Positions 17,864-27,515 are shown, counted from the stretch's first letter. The stretch: DNA of 64,000 nt from Nitrospira sp. SB0662_bin_26 (GCA_009840285.1 VXOF01000109.1:1-64000); one strand, 5' to 3'. Translations and numbers: made by a program. Notes: generated by a model from the letters alone, not told the origin.

Positions 17864-19669
17864 ATGCCGAATCAGAGAGGCTTCAGCCGTTTCGACGCGC
17901 TTGAGACGGAGTCGGGCAATGCCAGGGAGAACGTCCTGCGCTTCATCATCTGCGGCGATGCGGGCGACGGCAAGTCCGCACTGATCCGCAGCCTGGTTGA
18001 CCATCTCCAGGCGGAACGCGAACAGGGCGTTGCGACGGACGTCGCCGACCGCACGTTCTCAACAAACACACGTTCGTTTGTTGTCGCCGACACACCGGGG
18101 CACGAGCAATACACGCGCAACATGGTGACGGGCGCCTGGATCGCCGATCTCGCGATCGTTCTCATCGACGCCCGCATGGGGGTGATGCCGCAGACCCGCC
18201 GCCATACCACGATCCTCTCCCTCCTCGGCATCCGACACATGATCCTGGCGCTCAACAAGATGGATCTCGTGGCGTGGTCCCGAATCGTCTACGACGGGAT
18301 CGCTGGAGTCTATTGTGACTATGCGCAACGGCTTGACGTGACTAACGTCACGTGCATTCCGGTCTCGGCGCTGACCGGAGACAACGTGACCGCGCCGTCC
18401 GATGCAATGGGTTGGTATCACGGGCCGACGCTCCTCCAGGCACTCGAATCGGCCGACGTCGCCACCGACCGCAAGATCGCGCCCTTTCGCATGCCCGTGC
18501 AAGAGGTCAATCGCTTCGATTCCGGGTTCCGCGGTATCGCAGGCACCATCGTGTCGGGTCTCGTGTGTCCAGGCGATCCCGTCCTTGTCTGTCCCACGTA
18601 CAAGCCCTCGACCGTGAGTCGTATCGTGACCGCAGACGGCGATCTGATGCGCGCGGGACCCGGCCAAACCGTCACGCTTTCGCTCGCCGCCGACATTGAC
18701 GCGAGTGCCGGTGACGTCATTGCGTCGACCACCCATCCTCCGGGCCACAGCGACCAGTTTTCCTGTCACCTGATCTGGATGCACGAAAAGGCGCTGCTGC
18801 CCAAGCGCCCCTATCTGTTGAAGATCGGTACGCACGTGGTGGGGGCCCAAATCACGGCCCTCAAATACAAACTCAACGTCGAGAGCCTGGAACACGTGGC
18901 TGCCAGGACGCTTGAGCTCAACGACATCGCCTACTGCAACATCAGTCTCGACCGGCAAATCGCTTTCGATCCTTATCGGGAACTCAAGGAGACGGGCGGC
19001 TTCATCCTGATCGATCGCTATACTCATGCGACGGTGGGCGCCGGCATGATCGATTTTGCCTTGCGGCGGGCGTCCAACCTGACCCGTCACCAGTTGACGG
19101 TCGACAAACCGGCACGCTCGGCGCAGAAGAACCAGAAGTCCTGCGTGCTGTGGCTCACCGGGCTCTCGGGGGCGGGTAAATCGACCACGGCCAATGCCGT
19201 GGAGCAACGCCTGCACGCCCTCGGCCGGCACAGTTACGTCCTGGACGGCGACAACCTGCGCCACGGGCTGACGAGGGATCTGGGTTTCACCCAGGCCGAC
19301 CGCGTGGAGAACGTGCGGCGTATCGCCGAGGTCGCCAGGTTGTTCGTCGACGCCGGTTTGATCGTGCTCGTCTCGGTGATTTCACCTTTTCGGGATGAAC
19401 GTGAGATGGCCCGCCGAATGATGGAAGAAGGCGAGTTCATCGAGGTCTTCGTCGATGCTCCCCTGGAGGTCTGTGAGCGACGTGATCCCAAGGGGCTCTA
19501 CCGGAAGGCCCGCGCCGGCGAGATCAAGAACTTCACCGGTATCGACAGCCCCTATGAACCGCCCGAGAGACCCGACATCGTGCTGAAGACCGCCGAGCGA
19601 AGCGTGGACGAACTCGCGGATCAGGTCATCGCGTATCTGCAATCGATGGTCGATTCTCCGGAGCCATAG
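17864..19669 (+). CDS. cysNC: CysN-CysC (NodQ-like) fusion with shortened GTPase domain
   Basis: A 601-residue protein joining sulfate adenylyltransferase subunit 1 (GTPase) to adenylylsulfate kinase; together such proteins make PAPS, the donor for sulfotransferases. The GTPase part has a P-loop CGDAGDGKS (near residue 30), [14 protein letters not shown] and LNKMDLV. The kinase part has [12 protein letters not shown] (near 432), VISPFRDER and [19 protein letters not shown] and looks intact. Odd: compared with E. coli CysN from memory, about 34 residues are missing between LIRS and [12 protein letters not shown], and the switch-I Thr of QGITIDV is replaced in QGVATDV. GTP hydrolysis may therefore be altered. 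No CysD partner is in the window. It lies downstream of the sulfotransferase gene, suggesting a dedicated PAPS supply. Confidence 0.9.
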   Translation: MPNQRGFSRFDALETESGNARENVLRFIICGDAGDGKSALIRSLVDHLQAEREQGVATDVADRTFSTNTRSFVVADTPGHEQYTRNMVTGAWIADLAIVLIDARMGVMPQTRRHTTILSLLGIRHMILALNKMDLVAWSRIVYDGIAGVYCDYAQRLDVTNVTCIPVSALTGDNVTAPSDAMGWYHGPTLLQALESADVATDRKIAPFRMPVQEVNRFDSGFRGIAGTIVSGLVCPGDPVLVCPTYKPSTVSRIVTADGDLMRAGPGQTVTLSLAADIDASAGDVIASTTHPPGHSDQFSCHLIWMHEKALLPKRPYLLKIGTHVVGAQITALKYKLNVESLEHVAARTLELNDIAYCNISLDRQIAFDPYRELKETGGFILIDRYTHATVGAGMIDFALRRASNLTRHQLTVDKPARSAQKNQKSCVLWLTGLSGAGKSTTANAVEQRLHALGRHSYVLDGDNLRHGLTRDLGFTQADRVENVRRIAEVARLFVDAGLIVLVSVISPFRDEREMARRMMEEGEFIEVFVDAPLEVCERRDPKGLYRKARAGEIKNFTGIDSPYEPPERPDIVLKTAERSVDELADQVIAYLQSMVDSPEP

Positions 19670-19815
19670 GCACGGTGGTGTGCGCAATACGCTTCCTCTC
19701 CCATCATGGTCTCGCCATCCCTCTCTGGAGGGGCTCTACGCCTCGAATCCAAAGAGAGAGTCCACGTTCTTGCGTCATGAAACAGGGTATGGCACTATGA
19801 CGGCCTTGGCCTATC

Positions 19816-20208
19816 ATGAGCACACTTCCTGAATTTGTCGGTACCATTCACATTTTTTTCGGACCCTATCGAGGCAACCCGATCGGGTTGTATCTGCGAA
19901 AAGAGGGCGATTCCTGTTCCATCGCGCCGACCGTGTATCCGTGGAACCGGGTGGTGGGCGTGGGCGAAACCGTGAACAAGGCGGCTGCGGATTTCGATGC
20001 CAAATGGAAAGAGGGTGAGTTGGCCGCGGAAATGTACTCCGGGCCGCATTGGGAGGGCGGGATCAAACCGGAAAAACCCAAACCCCCTCCGAAACCCGCG
20101 GTACCCAAGCCGGAAGCAACAAAACCTTCCGAAGCCGTAGCTTCTCCCAAGCCTGATGCCGGGACAGTGAAGGCCTCTCCTCTCGCATCGGATCAGTCAG
20201 CGTCTTAA
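19816..20208 (+). CDS. Unknown protein with Pro/Ala/Lys-rich tail
   Basis: A 130-residue protein I do not recognise. Residues 1-80 look folded (FVGTIHIFFGPYRGNPIGLYLRKEGD and a short helix around NKAAADFDAKWKEGELAAEMY). The last 50 residues are a low-complexity tail of KPEKPKPPPKP and similar, probably disordered. There is no signal peptide, although TIHIFF is hydrophobic. The ribosome site is not clear. It is followed at 20241 by a convergent minus-strand gene. Function unknown. Confidence 0.6.
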   Translation: MSTLPEFVGTIHIFFGPYRGNPIGLYLRKEGDSCSIAPTVYPWNRVVGVGETVNKAAADFDAKWKEGELAAEMYSGPHWEGGIKPEKPKPPPKPAVPKPEATKPSEAVASPKPDAGTVKASPLASDQSAS

Positions 20209-20240
20209 GAAAGGTTGCAACCTGACTTCTCCGCTTCTTG

Positions 20241-20984
20241 TCAGCTTGCAAACATCCTGGCAGCCCGGATCAACGCGGAAAAGAGACGCCGTTGGATGGG
20301 ATCCCGGTCATAGAGAAATTCCGGGTGCCATTGGACTCCCAAGAGAAATGCGCGGTCCGGGGCTTCGATGGCTTCAATCACGCCGTCAGGGGAGACGGCG
20401 GTCTGCAGAAGCTTCGGAGCCACCTTCTTGACGGATTGATGGTGGGAGCTGTTCACGTCCACGCGCGCTTTTCCGGCGATGCGACGTAACAGGGAATCCG
20501 GCGCGATCCGTATGGCATGCGTCGTCTTGGTCGCCGGAAGGGCGGGAAGATGGTCGATGGGGGTCTTGAGTTGCGCCGCAATGTCCTGGTACAGCGTGCC
20601 GCCCAGGGCGACGTTGATGGATTGCATGCCGCCGCAAATCCCCAACATCGGCACGTCGGCCCGGTACGCCGCTTTGGCGATCCCCAGTTCCATGGTCGCC
20701 CGCTCGCGACTCATGCGGGCAAATTTGTGCCGTTGGCGTTCCCCATAGAATTCTGGCGCCAGATCGGACCCGCTTCCCGTGATCAGCAGCCCGTGCACGT
20801 GGGCCACGACCTGACGCCATGCGTCCGTGTTCGACAATAAGGGCAACACCACGGGAATGCCCCCGGCGTCTTCAATGGCCTTCATGTAGCGGGCGCGCAG
20901 AAAATAGGTTGGCTCTTTGCCGCCCATGTCCTTGCGGTTGCCGGCATTAAAGTCGGGCGTCACGCCAATGATCGGTTTATGCAT
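20241..20984 (-). CDS. Class I glutamine amidotransferase-like hydrolase (PuuD/peptidase C26)
   Basis: A 247-residue enzyme of the gamma-glutamyl-gamma-aminobutyrate hydrolase family. The nucleophile Cys is in LGICGGMQSINVALGG and the catalytic His-Glu in GVQWHPEFL. ITGSGSDLAPEFYG is the conserved oxyanion region. Family members hydrolyse gamma-glutamyl amides, for instance in putrescine breakdown; no other polyamine genes are nearby, so the substrate is not known. It lies 12 bases downstream of the 20997-21452 gene on the same strand, which indicates one transcript. Confidence 0.9.
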   Translation of the reverse strand: MHKPIIGVTPDFNAGNRKDMGGKEPTYFLRARYMKAIEDAGGIPVVLPLLSNTDAWRQVVAHVHGLLITGSGSDLAPEFYGERQRHKFARMSRERATMELGIAKAAYRADVPMLGICGGMQSINVALGGTLYQDIAAQLKTPIDHLPALPATKTTHAIRIAPDSLLRRIAGKARVDVNSSHHQSVKKVAPKLLQTAVSPDGVIEAIEAPDRAFLLGVQWHPEFLYDRDPIQRRLFSALIRAARMFAS

Positions 20985-20996
20985 GGCGCTTTCTTT

Positions 20997-21452
20997 CTAG
21001 TCCTCTACGGGAGGAATATCCAATTCGGCCAACACGTCTTGTTTGAACGACTGTCCGTCGCGTCGTATGGCCTGCGCAAGTTCCTCAGAAAGCTCGTCGT
21101 GCGAAAGCAGGGTCGTTTCCTGGCGAAGGCCTTCGTCGAGCGCGAGCTGCAATTTGGCCTGACACAGGTATTGGAGCAAGAGGTCCTGGCCTCGTTGAAA
21201 ATATTCGTCATAGTCCTCCGGTGGAAGATGGCGCAGGGAGTTCCGCAACCAGGATTCGAATTGCAGGAGACGCTTGAAACGGGAGACGTCAGGTTGCGCC
21301 ATCTCCACCACGAGTTGGATGCCTCCTTTCCAACTCCGCTTCTTGACGTTGAATACGCAATACAGAATATCGGCATGGGTTTCATGAACCTCGGGTCCGA
21401 AGAACAACGTGGTTCGATACCGTGGAATTTCGGGAGAGGACGAGGTAGCCAT
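20997..21452 (-). CDS. Unknown conserved-looking cytoplasmic protein
   Basis: A 151-residue protein with no family I recognise: an N-terminal beta-rich part (YRTTLFFGPEVHETHADILYCVFNVKKR) and a helical C-terminal half rich in Leu, Gln and Glu. I place the start at ATG 21452 (MATSSSPE); ATG 21470 is an alternative. The ORF-track start at 21578 would include SFDRLRTG, which is only the translation of the tcctgagcctgtcgaagg repeat at 21490-21511, so it is probably not used. It is cotranscribed with the hydrolase gene 12 bases downstream. Confidence 0.6.
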   Translation of the reverse strand: MATSSSPEIPRYRTTLFFGPEVHETHADILYCVFNVKKRSWKGGIQLVVEMAQPDVSRFKRLLQFESWLRNSLRHLPPEDYDEYFQRGQDLLLQYLCQAKLQLALDEGLRQETTLLSHDELSEELAQAIRRDGQSFKQDVLAELDIPPVED

Positions 21453-21489
21453 CAATGGCGATTCTACCATGTGCTTCACGCAACACAAG

Positions 21490-21511
21490 CCTGTCCTGAG
21501 CCTGTCGAAGG
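21490..21511 (+). repeat. Short interspersed repeat cctgtcctgagcctgtcgaagg, copy 1
   Basis: The first of three copies of a 22-base sequence in this window; the others are at 22479-22501 and 22503-22521. It lies just upstream of the likely start of the minus-strand gene at 21452. Confidence 0.7.
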
Positions 21512-21643
21512 AGGACGCTCTTGTCTTCCACGTGGAGACGCCCTGCAATTCTTTCCTGATGGGTGAGCAGGTTGACACGCTCCATCCTGGTCTTTACAGT
21601 AAACTCACGGGATACTTAGGCGTTTTTTTCTGAAGGATGCACG

Positions 21644-22462
21644 ATGTTCGGAACCTTGGGATTTTCAGAACTGATCATCATTCTGGTCATTGTTCTGATC
21701 ATTTTCGGCGCGGGGCGACTTCCACAAATCGGGGAGGGAGTCGGGAAAGCCCTGAAGGGGTTCAAAAAGGAAGTCAATGAGGTTCCTCCTCCTCCCGAGG
21801 AAGAACAGCCTGCACAGCCGGCCTTGCCCGAGCCTGCCCCGGAGGCTGCGGCTCAGCCCGGTGTTGCTCAGGGAGCGCCCGCAACGGAGCCTGCGCCTCA
21901 ACCCGTCACTCAGCAAGCCCATCAGCCCGGTCCCGAACGGACGCCGGGGACGCTGGCTGCGCAGGTGTACGGCGGTTTCAGTCCCGAAACGGTCCAACCG
22001 GCGTCTCAACCTGCTGCCGAGGCTGAGCCGGATGCCGCCTCCTATCAGGAACAGTTTGAACCGGTGACCATGGAACAGCGTGCCGCGAATTCCGTGCCTC
22101 GTCCGATGGCGCAGTATCCACCGGTTCCTGCTTCGGCCGCGACCACGCCAACCGGCAAACGACCGGCGGCCATCGTGAACAAAAAGGCCGTGGAGCGCGT
22201 GCAGGCCCAGCGTGCCGCGATGCAGGCCAAAACCGCCAAGCCCCCGGCCGCGCCGGCAAGTGACGATCTGCAATCGCTGGGAGAGGGATTGGGGAGCACC
22301 CTCAGAACGTTCCGTGAAGCCACGGCGGACGTGCGAAACGCGATTGACCCGGAGATGCGGACCATTCAAGCGGAACTGGAATCGGCGCAAAAAGAGGTTG
22401 AACAGTCCATTGAAGCGGCCAAGCAACCTCCGATCCCCAAGGATCCACCACCAAATCCGTAA
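21644..22462 (+). CDS. TatA/TatB-family translocase protein with long C-terminal extension
   Basis: The N-terminus [43 protein letters not shown] is a typical TatA/E unit: one short membrane helix, a hinge, and an amphipathic helix with the FGxxxLPxIG pattern. TatA forms the protein-conducting part of the twin-arginine translocase. The rest of the 272 residues is unusual: a long Pro/Ala/Gln-rich linker (about 50-200) and a final charged helix ([20 protein letters not shown]) reminiscent of TatB tails. Typical TatA is 60-100 residues, so this is either a TatB-like protein or a TatA with a long periphery. No tatC is in the window. The gene has its own start at ATG 21644, with gaagga upstream. 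Confidence 0.85.
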   Translation: MFGTLGFSELIIILVIVLIIFGAGRLPQIGEGVGKALKGFKKEVNEVPPPPEEEQPAQPALPEPAPEAAAQPGVAQGAPATEPAPQPVTQQAHQPGPERTPGTLAAQVYGGFSPETVQPASQPAAEAEPDAASYQEQFEPVTMEQRAANSVPRPMAQYPPVPASAATTPTGKRPAAIVNKKAVERVQAQRAAMQAKTAKPPAAPASDDLQSLGEGLGSTLRTFREATADVRNAIDPEMRTIQAELESAQKEVEQSIEAAKQPPIPKDPPPNP

Positions 22463-22469
22463 CGGGACG

Positions 22470-23327
22470 TTGACCACGCCTGTCCTGAGCGTAGTCGAAG
22501 GGCCTGTCCTGAGCCTTGTCGCACGACGCCACCCCCGCCTAATCTACGGGCCCATCCTGTTTATGCTCCTGCTCCTTGGGAGCGCCGGTTGCCAAGCGGA
22601 AGCCCCCGTCGGGAATCCGCAAACCGTCACCGTTCGTCTCGTCACCCTTTTGCAAGACCCTTCCCCGGACGTTCGACGAACGGCTGCACTCTCGCTCGGA
22701 AAAATTGCGCATTCTGCTGGAACAATGGCTCTGGTTGAGGCCTTATCCGACCCCGATTCTGACGTGCGTGAATATAGTGCCTGGGCCTTGGGACAGATCG
22801 GGGAAGACGTGAACGACGCCGCAGCCATCAGCCTGGCAGGAGCACTCGGAGATGAGCGCGATTCCGTCAAACAAGCCGCCGCGTTGGCATTGGGAAAAAT
22901 CGGCCCACGGCCACCCGTTGTTGCCATCCTTACCCAAGCGTTGGCCGTAGGAGAGAGAAACAGCCGTCGTGCCGTGGTTGAAGCCTTTAACCAGCTTGAA
23001 GCCAAAGGGGCTTTCCCGGCTTTGCGGAAGGCATTGACCGATCCGGACCCGGCCGTACGACAGGGCGCCCTGGCGGCGTTGGGTGAGTTGGGCGATCGTC
23101 GGACTCTCCCTGATTTTCGGGAACGGCTGCTGTTCGATGCTTCCTCGAGTGTGCGGGCCGAGGCGGCCTACCGGTTGGGGAAATTGGGAGATCCCGGTGA
23201 CTACGCGGAGTTGCAAACCCTGGATGAAGCCGCTCAGCACGATACGTCCCCGGGTGTCCGTTCGTGGGCCAACTGGGCAAGAGTGCATATTGGTCCCGCG
23301 AAAATGGGCGAGGAAGACGAAGAGTGA
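22470..23327 (+). CDS. HEAT-repeat lipoprotein
   Basis: A protein of about 285 residues beginning with a lipoprotein signal: positively charged ARRHPR, a hydrophobic stretch, and the lipobox LLGSAGC. After the Cys come five to six HEAT/PBS-lyase-type helical repeats (PSPDVRRTAALSLGKI, DSDVREYSAWALGQI, DPAVRQGALAALGEL and others), which usually act as protein-binding scaffolds. It is probably anchored to a membrane, facing the periplasm. Start choice is difficult: ATG 22563 would lose the charged signal region, so I use TTG 22470. That region overlaps two copies of the tcctgagc repeat, so the repeat appears to have become coding sequence at the N-terminus. The long upstream ORF to 22212 overlaps tatA and is a shadow. 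Confidence 0.75.
   Translation: MTTPVLSVVEGPVLSLVARRHPRLIYGPILFMLLLLGSAGCQAEAPVGNPQTVTVRLVTLLQDPSPDVRRTAALSLGKIAHSAGTMALVEALSDPDSDVREYSAWALGQIGEDVNDAAAISLAGALGDERDSVKQAAALALGKIGPRPPVVAILTQALAVGERNSRRAVVEAFNQLEAKGAFPALRKALTDPDPAVRQGALAALGELGDRRTLPDFRERLLFDASSSVRAEAAYRLGKLGDPGDYAELQTLDEAAQHDTSPGVRSWANWARVHIGPAKMGEEDEE
22479..22521 (+). repeat. Short interspersed repeat cctgtcctgagcgt(a)gtcgaagg, copies 2 and 3
   Basis: Two near-identical units in tandem, 22479-22501 and 22503-22521, matching the unit at 21490-21511. They fall within the proposed N-terminal codons of the HEAT-repeat lipoprotein and just after the tatA-like stop codon. Confidence 0.7.
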
Positions 23328-23345
23328 CGAGACTTATCTCGCCAA

Positions 23346-25343
23346 CTATTCGACCTTTGTATCCACGAGGAGCTCGGTAGCCCGACGAATGGAATCCCGG
23401 GCGCCCATCAATACCACGATGTCTCCAGTTTCGAGCACGGTCTTGCCCGAAGGATTGGATTCCGTTACCCCGTCCCGCATGAAGGCGATCACGGAGGCGC
23501 CGGTTCGCGGCTGGATGGCCAACTCATGCAGTGATTGACCAAGCGCGGGTGAATCCTCATCGATGCGGAAGGTTTCCACTTCCACGTCTTCGAGCGTACC
23601 GGACCGGAGATGGTGGACCAGTTCGGGCAGTTCTCCCCGGCGGAGCAGCGCATAGCCTTCCCGCCGGATTTGTTCGGCCTTCCCCAGGATGACGTTGTTG
23701 GGAATTTGAAACGACTGGAGCACCAGGGTTGAGATTTCAATCGACGTTTCAAATTCTTCCGGAATGATTTCGTTCGCTCCGAGTTTGTGCAATTCTTCGA
23801 GTTCTTTGAGGTATCGGGTCCGGACGATGACGTGAAGGGACGGGTTCAGACTCTTGGCAAGCTGGACGATGCGTCGCGCCCCGAACGGATCGGATGTGGC
23901 CACCACGAGGACCTTGGCGTTTTCGATTTGGACCTGGTGCAGGACCGTCGGATTGGTAGCGTCCCCGTATTGAATCGGTACCCCAGTCCCGATTTCCAAT
24001 TGCACCACCTCTCCCCGGATATCCAGAACGACGTAGGGAATCTCGAACTCCCGAAGGACGCGAGCGAGATTGCGGCCGTTCAAGCCGTATCCCACGATGA
24101 TGACGTGATCCCTGAGTTTGAATTGGGCCGTTTCCGCGCGTAACGACACGCGCCCGGGCAACCATTGGTGGAGCCGCTGCACGGCTTCCGTCCGTCGCGC
24201 GATCTTGGGGGCCCATTGGATCAGGAACGGCGTGATGATCATGGTGAGGACCGAAACGGCGAGAAACAGGTTGTAGGTGTCAGGGTGTAGAATCTCCGCC
24301 TTGAGGCCCTCTCCGGCCAGGATGAAGGCGAATTCGCCGACTTGGGCCAGGGCCACCCCGGCCAGGATCGCCGACCGAAGCGGTGCGCCGACCGCCAACA
24401 CCGCTGCGGCTCCGGTCACGAATTTACCGATGACCACGGCGCCGACTATGGCCATGATGAGCAGGGGATATTCCAGAATCACGCGCGTATCCATGAGCAT
24501 GCCGATCGAGACGAAAAACAGGCTGTTGAAGCTGTCCCGAAAGGGGAGCACCTCGGCCAGGGCCTGGTGACTGTATTCGGATTCGGAGATGACGAGTCCG
24601 GCGATAAAGGCGCCGAGGGCAATGGATAACCCGAACAGGGAGGTCATCCACGCCGTTCCCATGCAGAGGACTACGATGGTCAGGAGAAAGAGTTCCCGGC
24701 TTTTTGCCCGAACAATGTGCTCCAGGAGTTTGGGGACGAAGACCCTGGCGGCCAGCACGATCAGCAACACCAGCGTGAGCGATTGTCCGAGAGCCAACAG
24801 GATGCGCCCCATGCCTTCCGAGCCGTGGGTGCCCAAAAACGGCGTCATAAGCATTATGGGCACAATGGCCAGGTCCTGAAAGATCAGGATGCCGATCGTG
24901 GATCGACCGTGGAGGCTGTCGCTTTCTCCCCGCTCAGCCAAGGCTTTCAGGACAATCGCGGTGCTGCTCAGGGTGATCAGAAAGCCCCAGAAGATGGCGG
25001 CGTTCACGTCGATGTCCATCAGGTACCCGGCGACGATGAAAAAGAGCAGGACACTGAACATCTGGGCCGGCCCTCCCACGAAGAACAAGTTCTTGGAGGA
25101 CTTCAGCTTCGCCAACGAAAATTCCAGACCGATGGTGAACAGCAGTAGCATCACGCCGATCTCGGCCAGCACGTGCACCTGTTCCAGATCGGAAATGAGG
25201 TTGAGCCCATGAGGACCCACGAGCGCCCCGACGACCAGGAATCCCGCAATCGACGGCAGGTGGAGTTTTTGAAACAGGAAGACCACCGCGATGGACACGG
25301 AGAAAATGATGATGACGTCCCTGAGTGCGCTGAATTCATCCAT
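23346..25343 (-). CDS. CPA2 cation:proton antiporter with TrkA-N and TrkA-C domains (KefB-like)
   Basis: A 665-residue monovalent cation:proton antiporter-2. About 12 membrane helices fill residues 1-385 (for example LPSIAGFLVVGALVGPHGLN and GVALAQVGEFAFILAGEG). A TrkA-N Rossmann domain follows (HVIIVGYGLNGRNLARVL, then YVVLDIRGE for NAD binding) and a TrkA-C domain ends the protein (DSPALGQSLHELAIQ). The build is that of KefB/KefC and related K+ or Na+/H+ exchangers controlled by nucleotide binding. I start it at ATG 25343, which has GGAG eight bases upstream; the ORF-track start at 25406 adds a non-conserved leader. It is convergent with the HEAT-lipoprotein gene. Confidence 0.92.
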   Translation of the reverse strand: MDEFSALRDVIIIFSVSIAVVFLFQKLHLPSIAGFLVVGALVGPHGLNLISDLEQVHVLAEIGVMLLLFTIGLEFSLAKLKSSKNLFFVGGPAQMFSVLLFFIVAGYLMDIDVNAAIFWGFLITLSSTAIVLKALAERGESDSLHGRSTIGILIFQDLAIVPIMLMTPFLGTHGSEGMGRILLALGQSLTLVLLIVLAARVFVPKLLEHIVRAKSRELFLLTIVVLCMGTAWMTSLFGLSIALGAFIAGLVISESEYSHQALAEVLPFRDSFNSLFFVSIGMLMDTRVILEYPLLIMAIVGAVVIGKFVTGAAAVLAVGAPLRSAILAGVALAQVGEFAFILAGEGLKAEILHPDTYNLFLAVSVLTMIITPFLIQWAPKIARRTEAVQRLHQWLPGRVSLRAETAQFKLRDHVIIVGYGLNGRNLARVLREFEIPYVVLDIRGEVVQLEIGTGVPIQYGDATNPTVLHQVQIENAKVLVVATSDPFGARRIVQLAKSLNPSLHVIVRTRYLKELEELHKLGANEIIPEEFETSIEISTLVLQSFQIPNNVILGKAEQIRREGYALLRRGELPELVHHLRSGTLEDVEVETFRIDEDSPALGQSLHELAIQPRTGASVIAFMRDGVTESNPSGKTVLETGDIVVLMGARDSIRRATELLVDTKVE

Positions 25344-25472
25344 CGTGCAGTCTCCGGGAAACGGAGGAAAGGAACGGCATCGTGATACTTTCGCGTCCCT
25401 GACCAACGTCAGGCGGATCCGAAAACGCTACTTGGTTCGTCGAACGACGCCGGTGAAATCCGGAAAACGGAC

Positions 25473-26096
25473 TTACGAGTACAAGTCCTGAAAAAGCCAG
25501 GGAGCGTCCTGCTTTCGTCTGGCTTCGTAGTCCGCAATATCCTTTTCGCGCCGGAGGGTCAACCCAATCGCGTCCAACCCTTGCAGCAGGCATTGTTTTC
25601 GAAACGGATCAATGGAAAATTGAAACGAGGATTTCTGTGGCGTGGAGATCGTCTGCGCAGCCAGATCGATGGTCAGTTCGAACCGGTCGTCGGCGGACAC
25701 GTGGTCGAAGAGCCGTTGAATCTCTTGGGCGTCCAGCACGACCGGCAGAATGCTGTTTTGAAAGCAGTTGTTATAAAATATTTCGGCAAAGCTTGGAGCC
25801 AGAATGGCGCGAATGCCGTAATCCAACAAGGCCCAGGGCGCGTGTTCCCTGGATGACCCACACCCGAAATTGTCGCGGGTGAGCAGAATGGAGGCATCGG
25901 CGTACTGCGGTTGGTTCATAAAAAAATTCGGGTCCGGGGACCCGTCGGCGAGCTTGCGCCAATCGGCAAAGAGCCCCTCTTTCAATCCCGTCCGGTGAAT
26001 CGTTTTGAGATATTGCTTGGGAATGATCTGATCGGTATCAACGTCCACGCGGTCCAGCGGAGCGACGCGTCCGGTATGGGTGGTAAAGGGTTCCAT
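25473..26096 (-). CDS. leuD: 3-isopropylmalate dehydratase small subunit LeuD
   Basis: The swivel-domain subunit of isopropylmalate isomerase in leucine biosynthesis; it pairs with LeuC to convert 2-isopropylmalate to 3-isopropylmalate. GRVAPLDRVDVDTDQIIPKQYLKTI and NFGCGSSREHAPWAL are signature sequences, the latter carrying active-site residues that contact the substrate. The length of 207 residues is normal. It lies 15 bases downstream of leuC on the same strand, the standard leuCD arrangement. The other leucine genes (leuA, leuB) are not in the window. Confidence 0.96.
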   Translation of the reverse strand: MEPFTTHTGRVAPLDRVDVDTDQIIPKQYLKTIHRTGLKEGLFADWRKLADGSPDPNFFMNQPQYADASILLTRDNFGCGSSREHAPWALLDYGIRAILAPSFAEIFYNNCFQNSILPVVLDAQEIQRLFDHVSADDRFELTIDLAAQTISTPQKSSFQFSIDPFRKQCLLQGLDAIGLTLRREKDIADYEARRKQDAPWLFQDLYS

Positions 26097-26111
26097 GGCA
26101 AGGGTTCCGGA

Positions 26112-27515
26112 TCAGGCCCAATGACGGATATCGACGAAGTGCCCGTTCACGGCTGCCGCCGCGGCCATGGCCGGGGACACCAGGTGGGTTCGTCCGCCTT
26201 TGCCCTGACGGCCTTCGAAGTTTCGGTTGCTCGTTGACGCGCATCGCTCACCGGGTTGGAGCACGTCGGCGTTCATGGCCAGGCACATACTGCAGCCGGA
26301 CTCGCGCCATTCGGCGCCGGCCGCTCGAAAGACCGCATCCAATCCTTCGTCTTCGGCTTGTTTCTTGACCAGCCCCGACCCGGGCACGACCATCGCCTGT
26401 ACGCCCGATGACACCTTTCTCCCCTTAAAATAGGAGGCGGCCAGGCGTAAATCTTCAATTCGCGAATTCGTGCACGAGCCGATGAACACCCGGTCGATGG
26501 GGATCTCCACAATCGGGGTGCCGGGTGTGAGGGCCATGTAATCGAGTGCTCGTGCCGTAGCGTCCCGCGTCTCCGCGTCGGCAAAGGTTCGCGGGTCCGG
26601 GACCACGCCGTCCACCCCGGTCACCATGCCCGGATTCGTTCCCCAAGTCACTTGCGGGGCGATGTCTTCTCCTTGGAGTGTGACAACGCGATCATACACG
26701 GCTCCGGGATCCGTGCGCAGCTTTTCCCAATCTTGGACCGCCGCGGACCAGAGTGAGGCGGAGGGAGCCATGGGGCGGTCCTTGATATAGGTGAACGTGG
26801 TCTCGTCCGGGGCTATCATCCCGGCACGGGCTCCGCCCTCGATCGACATGTTGCAGAGGGTCATGCGACCTTCCATCGACAAGGATCGAACCGCCTCGCC
26901 CGTGTATTCCACCACGTAGCCGGTTCCTCCGGCGGTGCCGATGGTGCCGATGACGGCCAGGATCATGTCTTTGGCCGAACAATGGGGAGAGACGCGGCCG
27001 TCGACTCGGATTTCCATGGTCTGCGGTCGTTTCTGGATGAGACATTGGGTGGCCAGCACGTGTTCGACTTCACTGGTCCCGATGCCGAACGCCAGCGCTC
27101 CGAATGCACCATGGGTCGAGGTATGCGAATCCCCGCAGACAATCGTCATGCCGGGCAACGTGAGCCCCTGCTCCGGACCGATGACGTGCACGATCCCCTG
27201 ACGCACGTCGTGCATGGAGAACAGTGTAATGCCGAAGTCGGCGCAATGTTGTTCGAGAGTTTCAATTTGAATGCGACTCAAGGGATCCTCAATGCCCACG
27301 CTTCGGTCGGTGGTCGGGACGTTGTGGTCCGGTACCGCCAGCGTGGCTCCCGGCCGGCGAGGGCGGCGCCCGGCCAGCTTGAGCCCTTCAAAGGCTTGCG
27401 GAGATGTCACTTCATGGACCAGGTGGCGGTCGATGTACAACAGGGTCGTGCCGTCCGTCTCCTCGGAGACCACGTGGGGATCCCATATTTTGTCGAAAAG
27501 CGTGCGGGCTGCCAT
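26112..27515 (-). CDS. leuC: 3-isopropylmalate dehydratase large subunit LeuC
   Basis: An aconitase-superfamily [4Fe-4S] enzyme of 467 residues that forms isopropylmalate isomerase with LeuD. Cluster ligands lie in [10 protein letters not shown] and in the later [31 protein letters not shown] is the conserved substrate-side loop. The start is ATG 27515 ([15 protein letters not shown]), which matches the family N-terminus and has GAGG upstream; the ORF-track start at 27572 adds 19 non-conserved residues. It is the first gene of the leuCD unit and diverges from the antiporter gene at 27790. Confidence 0.96.
   Translation of the reverse strand: MAARTLFDKIWDPHVVSEETDGTTLLYIDRHLVHEVTSPQAFEGLKLAGRRPRRPGATLAVPDHNVPTTDRSVGIEDPLSRIQIETLEQHCADFGITLFSMHDVRQGIVHVIGPEQGLTLPGMTIVCGDSHTSTHGAFGALAFGIGTSEVEHVLATQCLIQKRPQTMEIRVDGRVSPHCSAKDMILAVIGTIGTAGGTGYVVEYTGEAVRSLSMEGRMTLCNMSIEGGARAGMIAPDETTFTYIKDRPMAPSASLWSAAVQDWEKLRTDPGAVYDRVVTLQGEDIAPQVTWGTNPGMVTGVDGVVPDPRTFADAETRDATARALDYMALTPGTPIVEIPIDRVFIGSCTNSRIEDLRLAASYFKGRKVSSGVQAMVVPGSGLVKKQAEDEGLDAVFRAAGAEWRESGCSMCLAMNADVLQPGERCASTSNRNFEGRQGKGGRTHLVSPAMAAAAAVNGHFVDIRHWA

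Noticed and set aside
22212-22469. Upstream extension of the HEAT-repeat ORF
   Set aside because: It overlaps the tatA-like coding region in another frame and has no HEAT or signal content.
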